DNA of 64,000 nt. It comes from an uncultured Eubacterium sp. (lineage in GTDB: Bacteria; Bacillota; Clostridia; Lachnospirales; Lachnospiraceae). A program made the translations under genes and the position numbers. Location of the stretch: positions 1 to 64,000 of the forward strand of contig CAKRKO010000001.1 in assembly GCA_934358495.1 (NCBI GenBank), given 5' to 3'. The notes beneath the pieces are model-generated. The model was given only the letters and a program-made list of their open reading frames with translations. It was not told the origin of the DNA and ran no database searches. This document shows positions 34,312-43,646 of this stretch, one piece after another; the first letter of the stretch is position 1; each line of letters starts with the position of its first letter.

Positions 34312-35145
34312 ATGAAATTAGGAGAAAAACAGACACTTACCGTAGTAAAACAGGTAGACTTCGGTGTTTACCTTGCAGAACAGCAGGATGATGAAACCCG
34401 CGTACTGCTCCCGGCAAAGCAAGTTCCAGAAGGAACAAAGCTGCACGATAAACTGGAAGTCTTCTTATATAAAGACTCCAAAGATCGTCTGATTGCCACT
34501 AGAAATGAACCTAAACTGACGCTGGGCGGTTTTGCCGTTCTGAAAGTTGTTCAGGTAACACAGATCGGTGCATTTCTTGACTGGGGACTGGAAAAAGATC
34601 TTCTACTTCCCTTCAAAGAGCAGCTTCGTAAGGTCAGAGAAGGCGACGAAGTACTTGTTGCTCTTTATATTGACAAAAGTAATCGTCTCTGTGCCACCAT
34701 GGAAGGTATCTATCATCTGCTCTCTACCGATTCTCCATACAAAAAAGGAGACACGGTAACCGGACGTGTATATGAATTCAGTGACAACTTCGGGACTTTC
34801 GTCGCAGTAGATGATAAATATTCTGCCCGCATTCCCGGATTTGAAAACACTACTACCTTAAAGATCGGTGATATCATTGAAGCAACTGTCACAAACCGCA
34901 AACCGGATGGAAAATTGGATCTGACCATTCGTGCCAAAGCTTATGTTCAGATGAACAAAGATGCCGAAGATGTATTAAGAATCATCGATGAATACGGTGG
35001 TGTCCTTCCATTTAACGATAAAGCTTCACCGGAAATTATCAAACGCGAAGCTCACATGAGCAAAAACGCCTTCAAACGTGCCGTTGGCCACCTTTATAAA
35101 GAACGTCTGATTGAATTTACAGATAAGGGGATCCGACGGGTATAA
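34312..35145 (+). CDS. CvfB-type S1-domain RNA-binding protein
   Basis: The 277-aa protein starts MKLGEKQTLTVVKQVDFGVYL and carries tandem S1-like domains (about 1-65, 65-135, 145-210) and a C-terminal winged-helix-like part, the CvfB/YitL layout. Relatives bind RNA and affect virulence factor output in staphylococci. The longer frame to 34237 would lie inside the thioesterase gene, so I start at 34312. The stop codon TAA shares its last base with the ATG of the acyltransferase gene, which implies coupled translation. Confidence 0.88.
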   Translation: MKLGEKQTLTVVKQVDFGVYLAEQQDDETRVLLPAKQVPEGTKLHDKLEVFLYKDSKDRLIATRNEPKLTLGGFAVLKVVQVTQIGAFLDWGLEKDLLLPFKEQLRKVREGDEVLVALYIDKSNRLCATMEGIYHLLSTDSPYKKGDTVTGRVYEFSDNFGTFVAVDDKYSARIPGFENTTTLKIGDIIEATVTNRKPDGKLDLTIRAKAYVQMNKDAEDVLRIIDEYGGVLPFNDKASPEIIKREAHMSKNAFKRAVGHLYKERLIEFTDKGIRRV

Positions 35146-36188
35146 TGAATCAATCAAATAGCAGACCTGCAGAAAAATACAGTCTGGATCTGTGTAAATT
35201 CATCATGGCATTTGCAGTCATTGCAATTCACACAGATCCACTGGTTGACTGCAGCAATACTGCCATGTCCAGAATCGGATACCTGTTTCTGTCCATGGCA
35301 GTTCCATTTTTCTTCCTTACCTCCGGATATTTGCTGGCAGCCAAATTGCAGTACCCATTTTCCGGGCAGGAAGACCTTTTTAAAATCAGACGCTATATGA
35401 CGAAGATCTTAAAAATGTACCTGATTTGGACACTTTTGTATCTCCCAATGGCACTCTGGCATTTTGTTGCTGCAGGAAAAACATTACATCGTGCCATTCA
35501 GCTCTACATTCAGGGATTTTTCTTTGTCGGTCAACAATATAATTCCTGGCCTTTATGGTATCTTCTGTCGACTTTTTATACACTTGGAGTTTTGTACCTG
35601 CTGTTAAAACACAAAGCTCCACCTACAGCGTTGTTGCTGGTAAGTGGAATTTCCGCGGTTATCAGTTTTTCCATTGACGCACTGATTGCCTCCCCGGATC
35701 ACTTTTCAACAACTATACAGGCACTTTTACCACTCATACGCCATACCGTACAACACGGCCGAATTTTTACCGGTGGGATTTATCTTCCTCTTGGTATGTT
35801 GCTTGCCTATCGAAAATTTCCTGCTCTCCTGAACAGAATCCTGCTCCCCGCCGGATGCATTGCCAGCTTTCTGGCCCACATATCCGTTGTCGATTCCTGT
35901 CTTCTGATTGTTATTTCCATCAGTTTTTTCGGTATTGTGGAAAATTTTTCATTAAAGGAACACCGCATTTATCACTTCATGCGTCAGTCCAGTATGATTC
36001 TGTACCTAATCCACATGTACATCTGGAGTATTTATTATAAACTTCAGTATAAGCATAAGGATCATGGCATTGATGATTTTCTGATCACCGCTATGCTTAC
36101 TTTTGTGCTGTCTGCACTTTTTATCTTGTTAAAAAACAGACGTTCAAAATTAAAATCAGAACTTTTTACAAAAGTTTCTTCCAACTGA
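35145..36188 (+). CDS. Membrane acyltransferase (acyltransferase-3 family)
   Basis: The 347-aa integral membrane protein has about ten helices. It opens with the family pattern SLDLCKFIMAFAVIAIHT and has SMAVPFFFLTSGYL soon after, as in OafA/WecH-type enzymes that acetylate or acylate sugars and surface polymers. Its target is unknown. It overlaps cvfB by one base and ends at a bidirectional terminator. Confidence 0.87.
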   Translation: MNQSNSRPAEKYSLDLCKFIMAFAVIAIHTDPLVDCSNTAMSRIGYLFLSMAVPFFFLTSGYLLAAKLQYPFSGQEDLFKIRRYMTKILKMYLIWTLLYLPMALWHFVAAGKTLHRAIQLYIQGFFFVGQQYNSWPLWYLLSTFYTLGVLYLLLKHKAPPTALLLVSGISAVISFSIDALIASPDHFSTTIQALLPLIRHTVQHGRIFTGGIYLPLGMLLAYRKFPALLNRILLPAGCIASFLAHISVVDSCLLIVISISFFGIVENFSLKEHRIYHFMRQSSMILYLIHMYIWSIYYKLQYKHKDHGIDDFLITAMLTFVLSALFILLKNRRSKLKSELFTKVSSN

Positions 36189-36222
36189 AAAAGAACCGGA
36201 ATTTGACTTCCGGTTCTTTTTC
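36187..36222. terminator. Bidirectional terminator between the acyltransferase gene and glnN
   Basis: AAAAAGAACCGGAA pairs with TTCCGGTTCTTTTT around TTTGAC. It serves the plus-strand acyltransferase operon and the converging glnN gene. Confidence 0.88.
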
Positions 36223-36266
36223 GATTGATGTATATACTAACTAAGGGGATTAGATAATACCGTTTT

Positions 36267-38381
36267 TTAAACCTCAAAGATGAGATCGCCGTAAGACGGC
36301 ATCGGCCATACTTTCTTATCAACGATAATCTCAAGTTTATCGATCGGAGCACGAAGCTCTGCCATAGCAGTTGTAACTTCATCACGATAGTAAGCAGCAC
36401 GCTCTGCACCATCACCCATGGTCAGACCTTTATCTGTCACATCTTCCAGTTTTGCCAGCGCAACTTTTGTATCAGATAATAATGCGGATGCCTCCTGTAA
36501 TAACTCTGTCTGAACACTGATATCACAATCACATGCAGCTTTTACTGCATTAATAGATTCTGCCAGAGAAGTGATGTATTTAATAACGGACGGAATCAGC
36601 GTCTTGCTTGTGATATTGATCATAGCTCTCGCTTCAATGTTGATCTCTTTTGCATAGATTTCATACTGAATCTCTTCACGGGACTCTAACTCTGCTTTTG
36701 TAAATACGCCGAATTTTTCAAACATATCTACTGACTTTTCTGTAGTCAGTGCCGGGATTGCATCTACCATGGATTTGATATTTGGTAATCCTCTGCGCTC
36801 TGCCTCTTCTACCCATGCATCAGAATATCCGTCGCCATTGAAGATGATTCTCTGATGCTCTGTCAGATATTTCTTGATCAGATCATGTGCTTTTTCTTTT
36901 ACATCTTCTGCTTTTTCCAGTTCATCGCAAACTTCTTCAAAAGCTTCCGCAACAATGGTATTTAATACAACGTTTGGCGCAGAAATGGAATCCTGAGAAC
37001 CAACCATACGGAACTCAAATTTGTTTCCTGTAAATGCAAACGGTGATGTTCTGTTTCGGTCTGTTGCATCTTTTGCAAGATCCGGCAGAGAATCTACACC
37101 TGTCTGTAATACACCACCTTTTAAGGAGTGTGTTGCAGAACCTGTGCTGATAAGCTGTGTGATCACATCATCAAGCTGCTCGCCAAGGAATACAGAGATG
37201 ATTGCTGGTGGTGCCTCGTTTGCTCCAAGTCTGTGATCATTTCCAACATCTGCTGCAGACCAGCGAAGAAGATCTGCATGATCATCTACTGCTTTCAGGA
37301 TGCAGGCAAGTACCAGAAGGAACTGAATGTTCTCATGCGGTGTTTTGCCCGGCTCTAACAGATTAATTCCATCATCTGTTGTGATAGACCAGTTATTATG
37401 TTTACCAGAACCATTGACACCATCAAATGGTTTCTCGTGAAGCAGACACTGAAGGCCATGCTCATTTGCTTTCTTTTTCAGTACTTCCATAACCAGATGG
37501 TTGTGATCCAGAGCAAGATTACATGTCTCATAAATCGGAGCCAGCTCATGCTGTGCCGGAGCAACCTCATTATGCTGTGTCTTGGCCGGAACACCCAGTT
37601 TCCACAGCTCTTTATTTACATCTTTCATAAATGCAGCGATACGCGGGCGGATGCTTCCAAAGTAATGGTCATCCATCTCCTGTCCTTTCGCCGGCATGGA
37701 GCCAAATAAAGTACGGCCAGTATAAATCAAATCTTTTCTTCTTAAATATTTTTCTTTATCTACCAGAAAATACTCCTGCTCAGAACCAACAGATGGAGTG
37801 ACTTTCTTGGAAGTTGTATTTCCAAATAATCTCAGTAAACGTAAGGACTGTGTGTTGATTGCCTGCATGGAACGAAGTAACGGTGTCTTCTGATCCAATG
37901 CCTCTCCTTTGTAAGAGCAGAACGCTGTCGGAATACAAAGCGTAGCACCTGCTGCATCATGTCTTACGAATGCATAAGAAGTACAATCCCAGGCTGTATA
38001 ACCTCTGGCCTCACAAGTTGCACGAAGTCCGCCTGATGGGAAGGAAGATGCATCCGGTTCACCTTTGATCAGTTCTTTACCGGAAAAGCTCATCAATACT
38101 TTACCCTGCTCGTTCGGAGCAGTGATAAATGAATCATGCTTCTCTGCTGTCACGCCTGTCAGCGGCTGGAACCAATGGGTATAATGTGTTGCACCCTGCT
38201 CAATTGCCCATTCCTTCATTTCATGTGCAATAATATCTGCAGTTGCAAGATCCAGATCTGTTCCCTCTTTGATGGTCTCCTGCAATTTCTGATACACTTT
38301 TTTTGGAAGTCTTTCCTTCATTACAGTGTCATTGAATACATTTTCACCGAAAATATCAGTGACTTTGAAATATTCACTCAT
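36267..38381 (-). CDS. glnN: Glutamine synthetase type III
   Basis: At 704 aa this is the large GSIII form common in Clostridia and Bacteroides, not the 440-470-aa GlnA. It makes glutamine from glutamate, ammonia and ATP. Recognisable segments are WFQPLTGVTAEKHDSF, FPSGGLRATCEARGYTAWD, VGSEQEYFLVD and HNEVAPAQHELAPIYE, and NGSGKHNNWS near the active site. The C-terminal third is helical. It stands alone, with a terminator beyond its end. No T-box or glutamine riboswitch was recognised in its leader (38382-38550). Confidence 0.97.
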   Translation of the reverse strand: MSEYFKVTDIFGENVFNDTVMKERLPKKVYQKLQETIKEGTDLDLATADIIAHEMKEWAIEQGATHYTHWFQPLTGVTAEKHDSFITAPNEQGKVLMSFSGKELIKGEPDASSFPSGGLRATCEARGYTAWDCTSYAFVRHDAAGATLCIPTAFCSYKGEALDQKTPLLRSMQAINTQSLRLLRLFGNTTSKKVTPSVGSEQEYFLVDKEKYLRRKDLIYTGRTLFGSMPAKGQEMDDHYFGSIRPRIAAFMKDVNKELWKLGVPAKTQHNEVAPAQHELAPIYETCNLALDHNHLVMEVLKKKANEHGLQCLLHEKPFDGVNGSGKHNNWSITTDDGINLLEPGKTPHENIQFLLVLACILKAVDDHADLLRWSAADVGNDHRLGANEAPPAIISVFLGEQLDDVITQLISTGSATHSLKGGVLQTGVDSLPDLAKDATDRNRTSPFAFTGNKFEFRMVGSQDSISAPNVVLNTIVAEAFEEVCDELEKAEDVKEKAHDLIKKYLTEHQRIIFNGDGYSDAWVEEAERRGLPNIKSMVDAIPALTTEKSVDMFEKFGVFTKAELESREEIQYEIYAKEINIEARAMINITSKTLIPSVIKYITSLAESINAVKAACDCDISVQTELLQEASALLSDTKVALAKLEDVTDKGLTMGDGAERAAYYRDEVTTAMAELRAPIDKLEIIVDKKVWPMPSYGDLIFEV

Positions 38382-38722
38382 CTTCTTGATTCCTCTCTTT
38401 TCTCAATTTTTTACATTTCCCCTGAGTATATACTGATCTGCTTCCGTTTCTCATTCTGCTTTTACTTACTGTCTAATCTGGGAGTCGTCTCACATCTGAT
38501 ATATCCGGAGCAATTCTGCTATACTGAATGATCAAAAATATCTTTTTATAGCAGAAAAGGGTATTCCACCATTTGTTGGAACACCCTTGTTCAGCACGTA
38601 TTCATGTCTTGCAACTACCATAGTACATATTTCTGGAAATTGCAAGAGGCCGAAAACATTTTTGTCCATTTCAACAATTATGAGTTGTAAAATGCTAATT
38701 TTTCGTAACTTTTTACAAATTC
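38382..38722. other. Intergenic region between fba and glnN
   Basis: The 341-bp gap holds the fba terminator (38557-38588) and the glnN leader. A segment near 38491 (CTCACATCTGATA) matches the arm of the palindrome at 46092-46174. I could not find a convincing glnN promoter or a known riboswitch. Confidence 0.5.
38557..38588 (-). terminator. Terminator of fba
   Basis: On the minus strand AAGGGTGTTCC pairs with GGAATACCCTT (one mismatch), followed by TTCTG. It is about 135 bp past the fba stop. Confidence 0.6.
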
Positions 38723-39586
38723 TCAGGCTTTGTCAATAGAACCAAAAATCTCCATTTTCTCTTTTACTTTAGCTTTGATAGCATCGAATCCAGGAGCAAG
38801 TAATTTTCTAGGATCGAATCCTTTACCTACCAGGTCTTTGCCTTCTTCGATATATTTTCTTGTAGCTTCAGCGAATACAAGCTGGCATTCTGTATTTACG
38901 TTGATCTTTGCAACACCAAGAGAGATTGCTTTCTTGATCATGTCATCCGGAATACCTGTACCACCATGAAGTACTAACGGCATATCGCCTGTCTTCTGCT
39001 GGATTGCATCCAGAGTCTCAAAGCTTAATCCAGCCCAGTTTTCCGGATATTTTCCGTGAATGTTACCAATACCTGCTGCAAGCATTGTTACGCCAAGATC
39101 AGCGATTGCTTTACACTCATCCGGATCAGCACACTCGCCCATTCCGATTACACCGTCTTCTTCGCCACCGATGGAACCAACTTCTGCCTCAAGAGATAAT
39201 CCTTTCTCTTTGCAAACAGCAACAAGCTCTTTTGTCTTGGCAACGTTCTCCTCGATCGGATAATGAGAACCGTCAAACATTACAGATGAGAAACCAGCGT
39301 CGATACATTTGTAGCAAGCTTCATAGCTGCCGTGATCCAGATGTAATGCAACCGGAACTGTGATATTTAATTCTTCCAGCATTCCGTTTACCATACCAAC
39401 AATAGTCTTGTAGCCTGTCATGTATTTGCCGGCACCTTCAGATACACCAAGAATAACCGGAGAGTTATTCTCCTGAGCAGCTAACAGAATTGCTTTTGTC
39501 CACTCAAGGTTATTGATGTTGAACTGACCAACTGCATAATGACCTGCTTTTGCTTTTTCAAGCATTTCTTTTGCTGAAACTAACAT
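38723..39586 (-). CDS. fba: Fructose-bisphosphate aldolase, class II
   Basis: The 287-aa zinc enzyme splits fructose-1,6-bisphosphate into two triose phosphates in glycolysis. Metal and catalytic motifs are LHLDHGS, EAEVGSIGG, GNIHGKY and LHGGTGIP, followed by KINVNTE at the phosphate site. The start MLVSAKEML at 39586 has GGAGGA about 8 bp upstream. The longer frame to 39652 has no site and enters the promoter region. It follows the lipid kinase gene but is probably transcribed from its own promoter, since the gap is AT-rich. Confidence 0.97.
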   Translation of the reverse strand: MLVSAKEMLEKAKAGHYAVGQFNINNLEWTKAILLAAQENNSPVILGVSEGAGKYMTGYKTIVGMVNGMLEELNITVPVALHLDHGSYEACYKCIDAGFSSVMFDGSHYPIEENVAKTKELVAVCKEKGLSLEAEVGSIGGEEDGVIGMGECADPDECKAIADLGVTMLAAGIGNIHGKYPENWAGLSFETLDAIQQKTGDMPLVLHGGTGIPDDMIKKAISLGVAKINVNTECQLVFAEATRKYIEEGKDLVGKGFDPRKLLAPGFDAIKAKVKEKMEIFGSIDKA

Positions 39587-39663
39587 AATGAGATCCTCCA
39601 TTTGTTTAAAAAATATTGTTAATATAATAACATTATAACCGTATCTATCCAAAAAAGAAAGTA

Positions 39664-40560
39664 TTATTTTTCAACCATAAAACTTATCCGTCGGCAGCGG
39701 TTTAAAATTTCCACTTCTTTGTGTTCTCCGCCGTACTCGCCATCCAGGGTCCACGGCACATAATCATCGCACCGAAGCTTGATGTGATCTGTCTTGTACG
39801 TATAGATATAAGGCGTCTCGATGTCCTTTGGCATTACAAGATTTGCCAGAATCTCGTTTAACTGTATCGGGTTCTGCGGCATTTTTATTAATGTCACCTC
39901 AAATTCACCATCATCCAGTTTTACGTTGTTTCCGGTCATATTTTTCATACCTCCAACGGAAACGGAATTTGTGATCATACCGTAAATAAATTCATCCCGG
40001 ATCGTCTCTCCATTTACTTCCACTTCCAGATAATAGGATGGAATGTCGTACAGCCGCTTTGCACTTTCCAGAATATAGGCCACATGACCGAAGATATTTT
40101 TCAACTTCTGATTTGTCATATAAGAAACATCTGTAAAAAGTCCAAAGGCTGCGATATATACGAAATAGTCTTCGTTAAATTCTCCTACATCACACGGAAA
40201 TGGCTGGCCATTTACCGCTACATCTGCAGCCCGGAGCATATTTTTCGGAATTTTTAAAGATTGAGCAAAATCATTGGTACTTCCTGCCGGAATATATCCG
40301 ATGGGCGCGATACCATCACACTGCATCATTCCGGTGACAACTTCGTCCAGAGTTCCATCGCCGCCACTGCACACGATCATATCATATTCTTCCGCGCATT
40401 CTTCCACTTTTCGCACAGCATCTGCTTTTCCCTGAGTCGGATGAATCGTTACCTCATACCCACTTTTTACAAATGTGTCCACGATGGACATCAGCTGATT
40501 TCGAATCTGTCCCTTTCCGGATCTCGGATTAAATATAAATAATAATTTTTTCTTATCCAT
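39664..40560 (-). CDS. Diacylglycerol kinase-family lipid kinase
   Basis: The 298-aa protein matches the DagK/YegS group. LFIFNPRSGKGQIR is at the N-terminus, CSGGDGTLDEVVTG near residue 65 binds the nucleotide, and PAGSTNDFAQSL follows. Such enzymes phosphorylate diacylglycerol or related lipids, recycling lipid from lipoteichoic acid synthesis. Its start overlaps the end of whiA by 8 bp, so the two are cotranscribed. Confidence 0.9.
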   Translation of the reverse strand: MDKKKLLFIFNPRSGKGQIRNQLMSIVDTFVKSGYEVTIHPTQGKADAVRKVEECAEEYDMIVCSGGDGTLDEVVTGMMQCDGIAPIGYIPAGSTNDFAQSLKIPKNMLRAADVAVNGQPFPCDVGEFNEDYFVYIAAFGLFTDVSYMTNQKLKNIFGHVAYILESAKRLYDIPSYYLEVEVNGETIRDEFIYGMITNSVSVGGMKNMTGNNVKLDDGEFEVTLIKMPQNPIQLNEILANLVMPKDIETPYIYTYKTDHIKLRCDDYVPWTLDGEYGGEHKEVEILNRCRRISFMVEK

Positions 40561-41527
40561 TTGACTTCTCCTCTTCGGACCTCAGGCTTTCTGCAATTTC
40601 TTTCAACTTTCTGAGTCTGTGATTCACTCCGGATTTTCCCACCGGCGGATCCAGATATGCCCCAAGTTCCTGTAATGATACGTCCGGATGATCCAGCCGC
40701 ACCTGCGCCATCTCCCGGATGGCAGACGGAATCTGCTCTAATCCGAGATGTTCTTCTATATAATGAATATCCTCCACCTGTCTGGCCGCAGTCTTCACCA
40801 TCTTGTTGATATTTGCGGAATCGCAATTTGACTGCCGGTTGGCACTGTTTCGCATATCCTTGATAATGCGGATATTTTCCAGCTCCATCAGCGATTTGTG
40901 TGCTTCCATCACATTCAGGATTTGAATGATCTCCTCACTGTCTTTCAGATAAACCACCGGCTTTTGCTTCCGCATGATCAGCTTCGCCTTGATTTCAAAA
41001 AAACGCATCTGCTCTTTCAGAAACTCTGCCGTTGCCCTGTCATCACAGACAATTTCAAAATGATAAGATTTTCCCGGATCACTCATGGATCCTCCGCTCA
41101 AAAATGCCCCGCGGATGTAAGCCCGTCTGCTCTCAACAGACTGCAGCAGATTTCCCGGATTCGCCTGTGCGCTCCAAACGCAGATATCCATCAACGCCCG
41201 CTGAAGTTTTTTCCGCTCTGGTCTTTCCTCGGAATAAAGCATGTCCTCCGGCCGCTCTGACAACAATATAAAATACTGGTTATTTCGGCCGGCTCCGTGC
41301 CGTCGTATCTCAAGCTGCACCTGAATATCAAAAGCGCGTTTGATCAGTTTGACATATGTCTTTGCCAGCACAACATTTTCTGTTTCGAAAAAAACTGCCA
41401 AACTGTCCTCTTCCCGAAGGATCCTGCCACAAAACCGGATGATCGCCATCAGTTCCGCCCGGACACTTTCTTTACTGTCCGGAATCAGCCGCCCGATTTC
41501 CTCTTTCATTTCCCCTGAAAAAGACAT
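40553..41527 (-). CDS. whiA: WhiA family DNA-binding protein
   Basis: The 324-aa protein has the N-terminal LAGLIDADG-like domains typical of WhiA, including RRAYIRGAFLSGGSMSDP, and a C-terminal helix-turn-helix with SLQELGAYLDPPVGKSGVNHRLRKL. In Bacillus WhiA affects chromosome segregation and division. In actinobacteria it controls sporulation. It follows rapZ by 20 bp, the usual order. The yvcK gene that often lies between them is absent. AAGGGAG lies about 10 bp before the ATG. Confidence 0.95.
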   Translation of the reverse strand: MSFSGEMKEEIGRLIPDSKESVRAELMAIIRFCGRILREEDSLAVFFETENVVLAKTYVKLIKRAFDIQVQLEIRRHGAGRNNQYFILLSERPEDMLYSEERPERKKLQRALMDICVWSAQANPGNLLQSVESRRAYIRGAFLSGGSMSDPGKSYHFEIVCDDRATAEFLKEQMRFFEIKAKLIMRKQKPVVYLKDSEEIIQILNVMEAHKSLMELENIRIIKDMRNSANRQSNCDSANINKMVKTAARQVEDIHYIEEHLGLEQIPSAIREMAQVRLDHPDVSLQELGAYLDPPVGKSGVNHRLRKLKEIAESLRSEEEKSNG

Positions 41528-41547
41528 GGTTCTAATACTCCCTTAAA

Positions 41548-42423
41548 TTACTTTCCTCGCTTTGCGTCTTTCTCGATATCACGATGTTCCACACGCAAAC
41601 CATATTTCTGATTTTTCTGTAATCTCTGACAGATCGCATTGGCCAGTGTCACAGAACGGTGCTTTCCGCCGGTACAGCCAATAGCAATAACCAGCTGATT
41701 TTTTCCTTCTTTGATATAATTCGGAATCAGAAACCGGATCATATCCTCCAGTTTATCCAGAAACATACCTGCTTCCGGACTGTTCATGACAAACTGCTGA
41801 ATCTCCGGATCATTTCCGGTCTTTGGCCTCAATTCTTCCAGATAATACGGATTCGGCAGAAAACGCACGTCAAATACCAAATCTGCATCTGCTGGAATGC
41901 CATACTTGAATCCAAAAGAAAGCACCGTCACATAAATATTGTCATACTCCCGCTTTTCCAGGAAAATATTTTCAAGTGCGGCATGCAACTCCCTGGTGAG
42001 CAGCTGACTCGTATCAATGATATAATCAGCCATTTCTTTCAGAAAACCGATCTGTCTGCGCTCCATTTCAATGCCTTTTTCCACCCGGTCATTTCCTGCC
42101 AGCGGATGCGCCCTTCGAGTCTCTTTGTATCGTTTTACAAGTACCTGCTCTGAGGCATCCATAAAAAGAATCCGAATCACGTTTCCGTTATTCCGCAGGT
42201 CTGCAATAATCTGTTTCAGCTGTTTCAAAGAACTTCCGTTTCGGATATCCAGGCCAAACGCGATCCTCTGATACTGTGTCTCACCGGAATCAGCAAACTC
42301 CGTAAATTTTTCCAACAGCGGAATCGGAAAATTATCCACGCAAAAATATCCGATATCTTCCATAATTTTCAGCGCGGTTGATTTCCCGGCTCCTGACATT
42401 CCTGTTACGATCACATACTCCAT
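41548..42423 (-). CDS. rapZ: RapZ/YvcJ nucleotide-binding protein
   Basis: The 291-aa protein begins MEYVIVTGMSGAGKSTALK with a Walker A motif, then GYFCVDNFP, and has the C-terminal GCTGGKHRSV that in E. coli RapZ senses glucosamine-6-phosphate. In Gram-positives it is called YvcJ. I chose the ATG at 42423, with AAGGTGG 8 bp upstream. Upstream lie two dispersed repeat modules (42459-42693) inserted between murB and this gene, so its leader is unusual. Confidence 0.94.
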   Translation of the reverse strand: MEYVIVTGMSGAGKSTALKIMEDIGYFCVDNFPIPLLEKFTEFADSGETQYQRIAFGLDIRNGSSLKQLKQIIADLRNNGNVIRILFMDASEQVLVKRYKETRRAHPLAGNDRVEKGIEMERRQIGFLKEMADYIIDTSQLLTRELHAALENIFLEKREYDNIYVTVLSFGFKYGIPADADLVFDVRFLPNPYYLEELRPKTGNDPEIQQFVMNSPEAGMFLDKLEDMIRFLIPNYIKEGKNQLVIAIGCTGGKHRSVTLANAICQRLQKNQKYGLRVEHRDIEKDAKRGK

Positions 42424-42458
42424 ACTGTTGCCCACCTTTTTGTACATTTACCCACACT

Positions 42459-42547
42459 TTCAAGTCGAACGCTCGTGAGACTTGGTGCGTGATTCTGGTC
42501 AGCGAAAGCTGACATATTCTTATCAGAATCACTGCACATCTACACTT
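42459..42547. repeat. Dispersed repeat module A, copy 1
   Basis: The 89 bp match 52189-52277 in inverse orientation with 5 mismatches. Inside, GTCAGC-GAAA-GCTGAC is nested within GTGATTCTG/CAGAATCAC, giving a two-tier hairpin. It directly abuts module B. It lies 36 bp above the rapZ start. No coding sequence is seen in 42424-42721. Confidence 0.88.
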
Positions 42548-42552
42548 CGTTC

Positions 42553-42693
42553 CGGTCGGCGCAAAACCATTGTCTCCCAGACAATGTGCGCCCTCGCGGA
42601 GCGTTTATCTCAGTCGGAGATTGTACTCCCACTGAGAAAGACTTGTTATTACTCACCACTTGCAGAAGTGGGAGTCTTCTCGACTGAGATAAA
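42553..42693. repeat. Dispersed repeat module B, copy 2
   Basis: It matches 18351-18492 in inverse orientation over about 141 bp. TTTATCTCAGTCG (42604-42616) pairs with CGACTGAGATAAA (42681-42693), and ACTCCCACT (42625-42633) with AGTGGGAGT (42667-42675). A competing stem, CCACTT-GCAG-AAGTGG (42656-42671), shares bases with the latter, so two folds exclude each other. Confidence 0.85.
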
Positions 42694-42721
42694 AATGTCT
42701 GTCTCCGTTTCCCCCTTATGC

Positions 42722-43630
42722 TTAAAAATCTCCGATTTTTTTCACTTCCGGTTCGAGACGGACACCAGATTTTTCAAACACGATGCCGGATACCTGATCC
42801 ATCAAATTGCAGATATCCGCAGATGTGGCATGATCACGGTTGATCACAAATCCACAGTGCTTTTCCGATACCTGGGCACCGCCCACCTGAAATCCGCGAA
42901 GTCCCGCATCCTGGATCAGTTTTCCTGCAAAATATCCTTCCGGACGTTTGAAGGTACTTCCTGCACTCGGGTACTCCAACGGCTGTTTGCTGACACGTTT
43001 TTCTTTCAGGTCATCCATGATGGCCTGAATTTCTTCCGGTTTGCCCGGCTGCAGTTCCAGAACCGCCTGAATGACAAGATAACCGCGTTCCGGCACAATG
43101 CTGTGACGGTAGGACAGATCCAGTTCTTCCACAGAAAGTGTCTGCAACTCGCCTTCCGGTGTCAGAACCGTTACTTCTTTTAATATATCTTTCATCTCAC
43201 CGCCGTAGGCGCCTGCATTCATCACCACCGCGCCGCCAAGACTGCCTGGGATTCCGGATGCAAATTCCATCCCGGTCAGCGCCGCCTGCGCCGCTTTTGA
43301 AGCAATGCTGGAAAGCATTGCCCCTGCGCCTGCGGTAATCGACGTTCCGTCGATTTCAATCTCAGCAATCTGTCTGCCAATTTCCAGGACGACGCCGCGG
43401 ATACCGCCGTCGCCCACCAGCAGATTGCTTCCATTTCCGATCACCGTCCATGGCTGTCCTGCCTTACGGCACGCATCCAGGATACGGCTGATCTGTTCCG
43501 CCTTCGGTGTCACCAGCACGTCCGCCGGTCCGCCGGTACGAAATGTCGTATGTCTGCTCATCGGTTCCTGCACAAATACAAATTCCGCTCCGCAGATATC
43601 ACACAAAGTTTCATATATTTCCTGATTCAT
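42722..43630 (-). CDS. murB: UDP-N-acetylenolpyruvoylglucosamine reductase
   Basis: The 302-aa flavoenzyme reduces UDP-GlcNAc-enolpyruvate to UDP-MurNAc. FAD-binding motifs are VIGNGSNLLVGDGGIRG and ASGIPGSLGGAVVMNAGAYG, and the catalytic Ser is in PSAGSTFKRPEG. I start it at the ATG at 43630 with GGAG 6 bp upstream. A second in-frame ATG eight codons earlier lacks a site. It follows the aminopeptidase gene by 16 bp. Confidence 0.96.
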   Translation of the reverse strand: MNQEIYETLCDICGAEFVFVQEPMSRHTTFRTGGPADVLVTPKAEQISRILDACRKAGQPWTVIGNGSNLLVGDGGIRGVVLEIGRQIAEIEIDGTSITAGAGAMLSSIASKAAQAALTGMEFASGIPGSLGGAVVMNAGAYGGEMKDILKEVTVLTPEGELQTLSVEELDLSYRHSIVPERGYLVIQAVLELQPGKPEEIQAIMDDLKEKRVSKQPLEYPSAGSTFKRPEGYFAGKLIQDAGLRGFQVGGAQVSEKHCGFVINRDHATSADICNLMDQVSGIVFEKSGVRLEPEVKKIGDF

Positions 43631-43646
43631 GCTCTGCTCCACTCTA

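Noticed and set aside
38382..38722. Glutamine riboswitch or T-box in the glnN leader
   Set aside because: No T-box core or other riboswitch motif that I know was visible. Only a terminator and short palindromic words were found.
42424..42721. Insertion sequence between murB and rapZ
   Set aside because: The 298 bp contain palindromic repeats but no transposase fragment or obvious target duplication.
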